From Planctomycetota bacterium (GTDB lineage Bacteria; Planctomycetota; UBA1135; GCA-002686595), in contig JADJLZ010000001.1 in assembly GCA_016709875.1 (NCBI GenBank), positions 248,001 through 312,000 of the forward strand: 64,000 bases of DNA. Direction: 5' to 3'. The notes beneath the pieces are model-generated. The model made no database searches. It saw nothing but the letters and a program-made list of their open reading frames with translations, and was not told the DNA's origin. Of this stretch, positions 17,291-24,335 are shown one piece after another. How positions within the stretch are numbered: position 1 is the first letter of the stretch; each line of letters opens with the position of its first letter. The translations under genes were made by a program, and so were the position numbers.

Positions 17291-19963
17291 TCAGAACCCG
17301 CGCGCGTTGCGCTCGAGCAGTCCGAGTTCGACACCCATCTCGGCAAAGCGCGCTCGCTCCTCGGCCACGATCTCGGGGTCGGCGCGCTCGATGAAGGCCT
17401 GATTGCCGAGCTTGGCTTCGAGCGACCGCATGCCCGCGCGCACCTTCTCCACGCGCTTCTCGAGCACGTCCTTCAACTTCACGCGGTCGACCGAGTCCGG
17501 CAGCGGCACGAAGATCTCGACACCGCCCACGACGCCGCAGGCCGAGTGCGGCGGCTGCGCGGGGTCCGCGGCGATCTCGTAGCTCTCCAGGAAAGCCAGC
17601 GCGCGCAGTGTCGCGGCGTGCTCCTCGAGCACCGCCCGCTCGCTCTCGCGCGGCGCGCGGATCACGGCCGCGAGCGGCGTGCGGTCGCCCATGGTGGTCA
17701 GGTTGCGGATCTGCCGCACGGCGACGACCGCGTCCATGATCACCTGCATCTGCGCCAACGCCTCGGGGTCGGCGGCCAGGCCCGCTCCCGTCGGCCAGGT
17801 TGCGCTCATCAGCTGCCCGCAGGGCTCGCCGAGCGTCTCGTGCAGCGCCTTCCAGAGCGCCTCGGTCAGGTAGGGCGTGAAAGGGTGCAGCAGCGCCAGC
17901 GAATCCGCGATCACGCGCGCCAGCGTGCCGCGCGCGGCCGGCGCGCTCGGATCGTTCGCGTTGGTGAGGCGCGGCTTGACGAGCTCGACGTACCAGTCGC
18001 AGAAGTCGTTCCAGACGAACTGGTACAGGCGCTTGGCGGCGTCGTTGAGGCGGTACTCCTCGAAGGCCAGCGTCACGTCGGCGCGCGTGGACTCCAGGCG
18101 CGCGAGGATCCAGCGGTCCTCCAGGCGCGCGGCCGAAGCGCTCGTGCCGTCGCTGCGCTCGCCCTGCATGTTGAGCAGCACGAAGCGTGTCGCGTTCCAG
18201 ACCTTGTTCGCGAAGCGGAAGCCGTCCTCGAAACGCTCGGGCGCGAGCTTGACGTCCTGGCCCTCCTTGGTGAGCAGCACCAGCGAGTAGCGCACGGCAT
18301 CGGCGCCGTACTTGTCGATCATCTCGATCGGGTCGATGCCGTTGCCGGCCGACTTCGACATGCGCTTGCCCTTGGCGTCGAGCACGGTCGCGTGCACGTT
18401 GCAGACCTCGAAGGGACAGCGCTGTCCCTCCGGCAGGTGGTCCATGAACTCGTAGCCGGCCATGACCATGCGCGCCACCCACAGGTAGATGATCTCGCGC
18501 GCGGTCGAGAGGAACTGCGTCGGGTAGAAGCGCTCGAGGTCGGGCGTGATGTCCGGCCAGCCGAGCGTCGCGAAGGGCCACAGCCACGAACTGGCCCAGG
18601 TGTCGAGCACGTCCTCGTCGCGGCGCACGATCGGCTTGCCGCTCTGGGGGTGCGGCGCGCCGATCTCCAGGTCCGTGCGCGAGGCGCAGGCAACGCCGTC
18701 CTCGTCGTACCAGACGGGGATCTGGTGCCCCCACCACAGCTGGCGGCTGATGCACCAGTCGCGCACGTTCTCGAGCCAGTCGAGGTAGACCTTCGACCAG
18801 CGCTCGGGCCGGAATTTGAGCGCGCCGCTCTTCACCGCGTCGATCGCGGGCTTGGCGAGCGGCTCCATCTTCACGAACCACTGCTCACTCACGAGCGTCT
18901 CGATCGCGCTCTTCGAGCGGTCGGAGAGCGCAACGTTGTGCGTGTAGTCCTCGACCTTGCCGAGCAGGCCGAGTTCCTCGAGTGCCTTGACGACCGCCAC
19001 GCGCGCCTTCTCGCGCGTCTGGCCGGCGAAGGGGCCGCCGTTCTCGTTGAGCACGCCCTGCTTGTCGTACAGGTTGATGATCGGCAGCTTGAAGCGCGCG
19101 CCGCGCTCGTAGTCGGCCGGATCGTGGCCGGGGGTCACCTTGACCGCACCCGTGCCGAAATCGCGCTCGACGGTGTCATCGAGCACGAGCGGGATCTCGC
19201 GTTCGACGAAGGGCACGACCAGCGTCGCGCCATGCAACTCGGTGTAGCGCTCGTCCTGCGGGTGCACGACGACGCCCGTGTCGCCCAGCAGCGTCTCGGG
19301 CCGCGTGGTCGCGACCGTGACGAAAGTCCCCGGCCGGCCCTTCACCGGGTAGCGGATCTGGTACAGCTTGTCCTTGCGCGCGACGTACTCGATCTCGTCG
19401 TCGCTGACCGCGGTCTCGAGCACGCAGTCCCAGTTGACCAGGCGCGCACCGCGGTAGATCAGGCCCTTCTCGAAGAGCCGCACGAAGCTCTCGCGCACGG
19501 CGCGCGAGAGGCCCTCGTCCATCGTGAACTGCGTGCGCGTCCAGTCGCAGGAGGCGCCCAGCCGACGGTACTGCTCGAGGATGTAGTTGCCGTGCTGCTC
19601 CTTCCAGGCCCAGATGCGCGCCAGGAAGGCCTCGCGCCCGAGGTCGTTGCGCGTCTTCTTCTCCTCCTCGTAGAGCTTGCGCTCGACCACCGCCTGGGTG
19701 GCGATGCCGGCGTGGTCGGTGCCGGGCATCCACAGCGCGGTCCAGCCCTGCATGCGCTTCTGGCGCACGATGATGTCCTGGATCGCGCCGTTGAGCGCGT
19801 GTCCCATGTGCAGCACGCCCGTGACGTTGGGCGGCGGGATCATGATCGTGAAGGTCTTCTCTCCCTCGCGCCGAGGTCCGGGCGTGAAGGCGCCGCTCTC
19901 CAGCCACTGCTGGTAGATCGCCTTTTCGAAGTCCTGGGGCGTGTAGCGCGTCGAGAGTTCCAT
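17291..19963 (-). CDS. valS: Valyl-tRNA synthetase
   Basis: The 890-residue class I synthetase charges tRNA-Val. 'PPPNVTGVLHMGHAL' near residue 45 contains the HIGH-type ATP-binding motif (HMGH), and 'KRMSKSAGNGIDP' is the KMSKS loop. The editing domain between them carries 'TTRPETLLGDTGV'. The anticodon-binding domain and the C-terminal coiled-coil arm ('LKDVLEKRVEKVRAGMRSLEAKLGN') complete the enzyme. The length is normal for bacteria. I use the ATG at 19963; an ATG six codons upstream (19981) is possible, and neither has a clear ribosome binding site. It is the last gene before a divergent junction with the lipid-kinase gene. Confidence 0.96.
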   Translation of the reverse strand: MELSTRYTPQDFEKAIYQQWLESGAFTPGPRREGEKTFTIMIPPPNVTGVLHMGHALNGAIQDIIVRQKRMQGWTALWMPGTDHAGIATQAVVERKLYEEEKKTRNDLGREAFLARIWAWKEQHGNYILEQYRRLGASCDWTRTQFTMDEGLSRAVRESFVRLFEKGLIYRGARLVNWDCVLETAVSDDEIEYVARKDKLYQIRYPVKGRPGTFVTVATTRPETLLGDTGVVVHPQDERYTELHGATLVVPFVEREIPLVLDDTVERDFGTGAVKVTPGHDPADYERGARFKLPIINLYDKQGVLNENGGPFAGQTREKARVAVVKALEELGLLGKVEDYTHNVALSDRSKSAIETLVSEQWFVKMEPLAKPAIDAVKSGALKFRPERWSKVYLDWLENVRDWCISRQLWWGHQIPVWYDEDGVACASRTDLEIGAPHPQSGKPIVRRDEDVLDTWASSWLWPFATLGWPDITPDLERFYPTQFLSTAREIIYLWVARMVMAGYEFMDHLPEGQRCPFEVCNVHATVLDAKGKRMSKSAGNGIDPIEMIDKYGADAVRYSLVLLTKEGQDVKLAPERFEDGFRFANKVWNATRFVLLNMQGERSDGTSASAARLEDRWILARLESTRADVTLAFEEYRLNDAAKRLYQFVWNDFCDWYVELVKPRLTNANDPSAPAARGTLARVIADSLALLHPFTPYLTEALWKALHETLGEPCGQLMSATWPTGAGLAADPEALAQMQVIMDAVVAVRQIRNLTTMGDRTPLAAVIRAPRESERAVLEEHAATLRALAFLESYEIAADPAQPPHSACGVVGGVEIFVPLPDSVDRVKLKDVLEKRVEKVRAGMRSLEAKLGNQAFIERADPEIVAEERARFAEMGVELGLLERNARGF

Positions 19964-20260
19964 GAAGGCCGACCACTTCAACGGCGCGCCGTGCCAGCGT
20001 CAAGAATGCGGGCCGGGAGTTGCACCCTGGATCGCGCGAACGCAGGAACCCGGAGAGTTCCAGTCAGCCAGGGAGAAATCGTGCAGGTCGGGGATCCGGC
20101 GCGCCCGGCGCGCGCCTCGCCGGCCCCTTCGGGCCCCTGAGCTCCTCCTCGGCCAGGGAGTCGCTCGCGCGCTGCACACGTTCGAGCGGCGGAAGCGCGT
20201 CGCGCGAGCGGCGCCCTGCTCGTTCTGCGGCACCCGCGCAGGCTATCCTCTGCGTGCCGC
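19964..20260. other. Divergent intergenic region, valS / lipid kinase
   Basis: About 300 bp without a gene that must hold the promoters of both neighbours. It contains several short GC hairpins (for example GGCCC/GGGCC around 20130-20145) but no recognised riboswitch. I looked for a T-box leader in front of valS on the minus strand and did not find the antiterminator UGGN bulge. Confidence 0.5.
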
Positions 20261-21148
20261 ATGCCTTCCCTCCCCTTCCAGCGCGCGCTCGTGATCGTCA
20301 ATCCGATCGCCGGTCGCGGCCGCGCCGAGCGCGCCGCGCGCGAGCTCGCGGCGGCACTCGAGCGCGAGGGTGTCGCGGTCGAGCTGTTCGCGACCTCGCG
20401 CAAGGGCGACGCGCGCGATCGCGCCGCGCGCATCGGCCCGGAGCTCGAGCGCCTGGTGGTCGTCGGCGGCGACGGCACGGTCAGCGAGGTGCTCGAGGGC
20501 CTCACGCGGCACGAGCTGCCGATCTTGATCCTCCCCATGGGCACGGCCAACGTGATGGGGCTGGACTTGCGCCTGCCGCGCGGGGCGGCGGGCGCGCTCG
20601 AGGTTCTGCGCACCGGCCGGCTGCAGGCGCTCGACGTCGCGCGCGTCAACGGCCGCTCGCTCTCGTTCCTGGTGACGGGCGCGGGCCTGGATGCGCTGAT
20701 CGTGCGCGAACTCGAGCGCGTGCGGCGCGGCCCGATCTCGAAGTGGACCTGGGTGCTCGCCGGCCTGCGCGTCTTCCTGCGCTACCGCGAACCGCGCCTC
20801 CAAGTCGAACTCGACGGCGCGCCGGTCGAAGGCCGCTTCGGCTTCGTGCTCTTCAGCAACGTGATCCACTACGGCGGCTCGCGCGTGCTGAGCCGCGAGC
20901 GCAAGCTCGACGACGGGCTCTTCGAGGCCTACCTCTTCACCGGCTGCAGCCGCCTGGGCCTCGTCGGCCACGCGCTGCGGGCCCTCTTCGGCGGCTTCCC
21001 GAGCGCGCGTTGCGAGCGGCGGCGGGCGCGGCGCATGCGCGTGCGCGCGGAGGAGCCGGTCCCCTTCCAGGTGGACGGCGATTTCGGCGGCGAGACCCCG
21101 CTCGAGATCGAGGTGCTGGCGCAGGGCTTCACCCTCCTCGTACCCTGA
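20261..21148 (+). CDS. Diacylglycerol/sphingosine-kinase-like lipid kinase (DAGK catalytic domain)
   Basis: The 295-residue protein matches the DAGKc family. An N-terminal 'VIVNPIAGRG' loop (11-20), the nucleotide-binding 'VVGGDGTVSEVLEG' (67-80) and 'PMGTAN' (92-97) are all present, and the C-terminal half ends with 'PFQVDGD', typical of YegS/BmrU-like lipid kinases. It is predicted to phosphorylate a membrane lipid such as diacylglycerol from the cytoplasmic side. The exact substrate is not determinable. kdsA begins 4 bp after its stop, so it heads a short envelope-lipid operon with kdsA and the sulfatase-like gene. Confidence 0.88.
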   Translation: MPSLPFQRALVIVNPIAGRGRAERAARELAAALEREGVAVELFATSRKGDARDRAARIGPELERLVVVGGDGTVSEVLEGLTRHELPILILPMGTANVMGLDLRLPRGAAGALEVLRTGRLQALDVARVNGRSLSFLVTGAGLDALIVRELERVRRGPISKWTWVLAGLRVFLRYREPRLQVELDGAPVEGRFGFVLFSNVIHYGGSRVLSRERKLDDGLFEAYLFTGCSRLGLVGHALRALFGGFPSARCERRRARRMRVRAEEPVPFQVDGDFGGETPLEIEVLAQGFTLLVP

Positions 21149-21152
21149 GCGC

Positions 21153-21989
21153 ATGAGCGCGCGCCGTCCCACCGTGAAAGTCGCCGGCCAGACCCTGGGC
21201 GGCGGCGAATTGTTCCTGATCGCCGGTCCGTGCGTGCTCGAGACGCGCGAACTCGCGCTGGCGGTCGCCGGCCGCCTGGCCGAGGTGTGCGCCGCGCGCG
21301 GGATCCCGCTCATCTTCAAGTCGAGCTTCGACAAGGCCAACCGCTCCAGCGGCGCGGCCGTGCGCGGGCCGGGCATCGACGGGCTCGCCTGGCTGGCGGA
21401 GGTGCGCGAGCGCTTCCACGTGCCCGTGCTGACCGACGTGCACGAGCCCGAGCAGTGCGCGCGCGCCGCCGAATACGTCGACGTGCTTCAGATCCCCGCC
21501 TTCCTGTGCCGCCAGACCGATCTGCTGCTCGCCGCCGCCGCGACGGGCAAGACCGTCAACGTGAAGAAGGGCCAGTTCATGGCGCCCTGGGACATGCAGA
21601 ACGTCGCGCGCAAGCTCAGCGGCGCGGGCAATCCCAACCTGATGCTGACCGAGCGCGGCGTGAGCTTCGGCTACGGCCGCCTGGTCGTCGACATGACGGG
21701 CTTCGAGCACCTCTCCGCAGCGGGACATCCTGTCGTCTTCGACGCCACGCACTCGGTGCAGCAACCCGGCGCGCTCGGCGACCGCACCGGCGGCGATCGC
21801 AAGCAGGTCCCCGGCCTCGCGCGTGCCGCGGTCGCGACCGGATCCGTCGACGGCCTGTTCTTCGAGGTGCATCCCGACCCGGATCGTGCGCCGAGCGACG
21901 GCCCCAACATGATCGTGCTCGACGAGTTCCCCGCGATCCTCGACGGCGTGCTCGCCGTGCACCGCGCTGTGCGCGGCGCGGGCGGTTGA
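21153..21989 (+). CDS. kdsA: 3-deoxy-8-phosphooctulonate synthase (KDO-8-phosphate synthase)
   Basis: The 278-residue enzyme condenses phosphoenolpyruvate with arabinose-5-phosphate to form KDO-8-phosphate, the precursor of the inner core of lipopolysaccharide. 'LIAGPCVLE', 'FKSSFDKANRSS', 'PVLTDVHE', 'VLQIPAFLCRQTDLL', 'VNVKKGQFMAPWDM' and 'FDATHSVQQPG' are diagnostic. The cysteine in 'AGPC' suggests the metal-dependent class, a point I infer from the family. It indicates that the organism makes KDO and therefore some form of lipopolysaccharide. Its stop overlaps the proposed start of the sulfatase-like gene. Confidence 0.96.
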   Translation: MSARRPTVKVAGQTLGGGELFLIAGPCVLETRELALAVAGRLAEVCAARGIPLIFKSSFDKANRSSGAAVRGPGIDGLAWLAEVRERFHVPVLTDVHEPEQCARAAEYVDVLQIPAFLCRQTDLLLAAAATGKTVNVKKGQFMAPWDMQNVARKLSGAGNPNLMLTERGVSFGYGRLVVDMTGFEHLSAAGHPVVFDATHSVQQPGALGDRTGGDRKQVPGLARAAVATGSVDGLFFEVHPDPDRAPSDGPNMIVLDEFPAILDGVLAVHRAVRGAGG

Positions 21990-23416
21990 CCACGCCCGCG
22001 AGCGTACGATGGGCCAGCTTCGCGCTGCTGTGCGCGTGCGGGTCCGGTTGCTCACGCGCGATCGAGCCCGCCGCGCGACGGGTCGTACTGGTCACCTGTG
22101 ACACGCTGCGCGCCGACCACCTGGGCTGTTACGGCTACGCACGGCCGACGAGCCCGCGACTCGACGAACTCGCCAGGGAGTCCGTGCTCTTCGAAAACCA
22201 GTGGTCGGCCGCGCCGCTGACCGTGCCCTCGCTCTCGAGCTTGCTCACGGGACGACGGCCCGACGAGATCGGCGCCGCCTCGCGCACGAACATGCAGCGC
22301 ATGCCCGCGCAGGTACGCACGCTGGCCGAGGTCGTGCACGACGCGGGCATCGATACCGCCGCTTTCGTCTCGAGCAGCGTGCTCACGCGACCGCCCGCGA
22401 AGCAGGGCGATATCGGCGTCGCGCAGGGTTTCGCGCATTACGACGACACGCTCAGCTCCTACGAATCCAACCGGCCCGTGCGCGAGCGCCGCGCCGAGGC
22501 CTGCACCGACGCCGTCCTCGGCTGGCTCGGCGCTCGCAAGCCCAGCGAGGACCGCTTCTTCCTGTGGGTGCACTACCAGGATCCGCACGGCCCCTACACG
22601 CCGCCCACGGCCGAGCGCGCCCTCTTCGAGCGGCCGCACGAGTCCGAGGTCGAACTCCCGCAGGGCTCGGACGCTTCGGGGTACGGCCAGATCCCCGACT
22701 ACCAAATTCAGCCGGGCGAGCGCCGCCCCGGTGAGTACGTCGACCGCTACGACGCCGAGATCCACTCCTTCGACGCGCAGTTCGGACGCCTCGTCGACGG
22801 GTTGCGCGCGCGCGGCTGGCTCGACGACACGCTGCTCGTCTTCACCGCCGACCACGGCGAGTCGCTGGGCGAAGGCGACTGGTGGTTCTGCCACGGCGAG
22901 ACGCTGCAGCCTGAATTGCTGCACGTGCCGCTCGTCGTCCGGCCGCCACGCGTGCTGCGCGAGCGCATGCTGGGCACGAGCGCGAGCCGGCGCGAGCCGC
23001 GGCTCACGAGCTACCTCGACGTGTGGCCCAGCGTGCTCGAGGCGCTCGGACTCCCCGCGCACGACAACCGTGGATGCTCGCTGCTCGGCGCGACGCTGCC
23101 TGAGGGGCGCATCGCCGAGCAGTGGCTCGGAGCGGCCTCGCGCGGACGGCAATGGAGCGCTGTCACCGACGGCCGCTGGCAGTTGCGGCTGTGCGCGGGC
23201 GAACCCGCGCAGCTCTTCGATCTCGCGCGGCCGAGCGAACCCGATCTCGCGCAGAGCGAACCCGGACGAGTGCGCGAGCTGCTCGAGCGACACCAACTCG
23301 GGCTCGCGCGCCCGGATGCGAAGAATCTTCCAGGGGTCCCGCGCGCGCTCGACGACGAAACGCGCCGCGACCTGCGCGGCTTCGGCTACACCGAGGGCGC
23401 ACCCGCGGGACACTGA
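21986..23416 (+). CDS. Sulfatase-like (alkaline-phosphatase superfamily) lipoprotein
   Basis: About 476 residues. The best start is TTG at 21986, overlapping the kdsA stop as TTGA; it gives a short hydrophobic leader with lipobox-like cysteines ('LLCAC', 'GSGC'), so a lipoprotein is inferred. The sulfatase fold is clear: 'VTCDTLRADHLGCYGY' binds the metal, 'FLWVHYQDPHGPYTPP' and 'VFTADHGESLGEG' are conserved. At the nucleophile position the usual Cys/Ser-x-Pro-x-Arg is replaced by 'TVPSLSSLLTG', so no formylglycine can form and Thr would be the nucleophile, as in phosphatase- or transferase-like members. Substrate unknown. It is coupled to kdsA, which suggests a role in envelope polysaccharide or lipid modification. 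Confidence 0.85.
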   Translation: MTTPASVRWASFALLCACGSGCSRAIEPAARRVVLVTCDTLRADHLGCYGYARPTSPRLDELARESVLFENQWSAAPLTVPSLSSLLTGRRPDEIGAASRTNMQRMPAQVRTLAEVVHDAGIDTAAFVSSSVLTRPPAKQGDIGVAQGFAHYDDTLSSYESNRPVRERRAEACTDAVLGWLGARKPSEDRFFLWVHYQDPHGPYTPPTAERALFERPHESEVELPQGSDASGYGQIPDYQIQPGERRPGEYVDRYDAEIHSFDAQFGRLVDGLRARGWLDDTLLVFTADHGESLGEGDWWFCHGETLQPELLHVPLVVRPPRVLRERMLGTSASRREPRLTSYLDVWPSVLEALGLPAHDNRGCSLLGATLPEGRIAEQWLGAASRGRQWSAVTDGRWQLRLCAGEPAQLFDLARPSEPDLAQSEPGRVRELLERHQLGLARPDAKNLPGVPRALDDETRRDLRGFGYTEGAPAGH

Positions 23417-23520
23417 CACGAGGAAAGAGTTTCCAGCGCGCGAGAAAAAGCCCGTGTTCGCGCTGTTTTTCGGCGCTCCCGTTTGCCCGAATGCAAATTC
23501 GTATGTAGACTGCTGGGCTC

Positions 23521-23614
23521 CGACGATGACGCGACAAGGGCAAACCAGCTGAGAGGCTGGGACGCAAAGCCACGGGCCCCCGCAAGCGGGCAGCCGAGCT
23601 ACCGAACGTCGTCG
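23521..23614 (+). promoter_or_regulatory. Class I cyclic-di-GMP riboswitch (GEMM-I aptamer)
   Basis: The conserved core is plain: 'AGGGCAAACC' (23537-23546), the CCAGC/GCTGG helix, 'GGGACGCAAAGCCACGGG' (23559-23576), a second arm with CCCGC/GCGGG, then 'CAGCCGAGCTACCG' (23591-23604). The closing helix pairs CGACGA (23521-23526) with TCGTCG (23609-23614). This arrangement is the three-way junction that binds cyclic-di-GMP. It faces right. There is no terminator or ribosome binding site immediately after it; the first terminator is 570 nt downstream. That makes the expression platform unusual. Confidence 0.92.
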
Positions 23615-24181
23615 ATCCGGTCACGGACGTCATCCGAGGGGCAACGGAACACGCACGCCTCTTCGGGATCCGTCGAGCCGCCATGCCCGCGCCTGGTTGC
23701 TCCTACCTCCCCGTCGAGTCGCGCTGTTCCACAGCGAACGCCGACTCCAGTGGATCCAATGGGACATAGCACGATGCGATCAGGCGCAGGCACGCGGATG
23801 GAGAGACCCGCGTCCATGGACGCCGTGAGGGTGGTCGCCCGAGCCTGGACTGGCGTTCGCCCCTATTCGAGCATCCCGGCAGGGGTGGCTTGGCAGAGAG
23901 TTTCCTGCGCTCACTCGCAGGAACAGGTCGGGTCCGCGGGTTGGGGAACCAGCGGCCCTGTCCTTGAAGGAGAAGTGCGCCCGGCTTTGTGGGGACGAAG
24001 CCTGGCGTGCGTTGAGGAGGAGATGCGCTCGTCGCGGACCTGTGGGGACGGGTCTGCGCGCGGCGCCTTCCGGCTTGTGCGTCCTTCGGGACGCGTTTCA
24101 TCCGCCATGGGGAGTGCGATGCGTTAGCGTCGTACGGCGGTTTCAGACACCCGGCTCATCTCCGGGGGTCGGCCGGAAATC
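23615..24181 (+). ncRNA. Candidate structured RNA downstream of the cyclic-di-GMP aptamer
   Basis: This stretch of 567 nt has no convincing protein frame, but it is packed with stable helices. They include GGGGCAAC/GTTGCTCC (23638-23703); a bulged 12-bp stem (23716-23747); an 8-bp stem TTCCTGCG/CGCAGGAA (23902-23923); a GGGG-loop hairpin with two 4-bp helices (23934-23955); twin hairpins with the identical loop TGTGGGGACG (23978-24007 and 24033-24058); a C(UUCG)G tetraloop hairpin (24079-24094); a CCGCC/GGCGG helix enclosing a 9-bp stem (24102-24140); and a 9-nt stem with one mismatch (24144-24168). A terminator follows. I propose one transcript from the aptamer to the terminator. Its class is unknown; homologues would be needed to prove covariation. 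Confidence 0.55.
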
Positions 24182-24220
24182 ACGAGAGCATGGGGCCGCG
24201 CCTCATGCTCTCGTCCTTTT
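24182..24220 (+). terminator. Rho-independent terminator ending the riboswitch-led transcript
   Basis: An 11-bp perfect stem, ACGAGAGCATG (24182-24192) with CATGCTCTCGT (24204-24214), encloses an 11-nt loop and is followed by CCTTTT. It separates the riboswitch and structured region from the insertion sequence that begins at 24222. Confidence 0.85.
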
Positions 24221-24221
24221 G

Positions 24222-24248
24222 GGATTCTGGCTCCACACGTTGTGCGGG
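24222..24248 (+). repeat. Left terminal inverted repeat of the insertion sequence
   Basis: 27 bp, matching the reverse complement of 25337-25363 at all but about four positions; the outermost 13 bases are identical. Confidence 0.8.
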
Positions 24249-24335
24249 AAATCGAAGCGCCCCGCGCAACCCTGAGGGCCTCCGAGCGTCATCTCTCGGG
24301 CGGGTGCTCCCGGCCTCGCCCAGGAGCCATCACCC

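Noticed and set aside
17172..18881. Upstream extension of the second secreted protein's frame
   Set aside because: It lies antisense within valS and lacks a signal peptide; the start at 17171 has a ribosome binding site and signal peptide.
20012..20030. A T-box-like AGGGTG...AC string upstream of valS on the minus strand
   Set aside because: The UGGN antiterminator bulge and a stem I specifier are absent.
23418..23440. GAGGAAAG resembling an RNase P RNA conserved region
   Set aside because: The other conserved RNase P blocks are absent downstream.
23483..24127. A plus-strand frame of about 214 codons over the riboswitch and structured region
   Set aside because: It runs through the cyclic-di-GMP aptamer core, has no ribosome binding site, and its composition is unlike neighbouring genes.
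24102..24140. A stem resembling group II intron domain V (ACGG...GTTT wording)
   Set aside because: The catalytic AGC triad and the GAAA-type loop are missing, the internal loop is wrong, and no intron reverse transcriptase or other domains are present.
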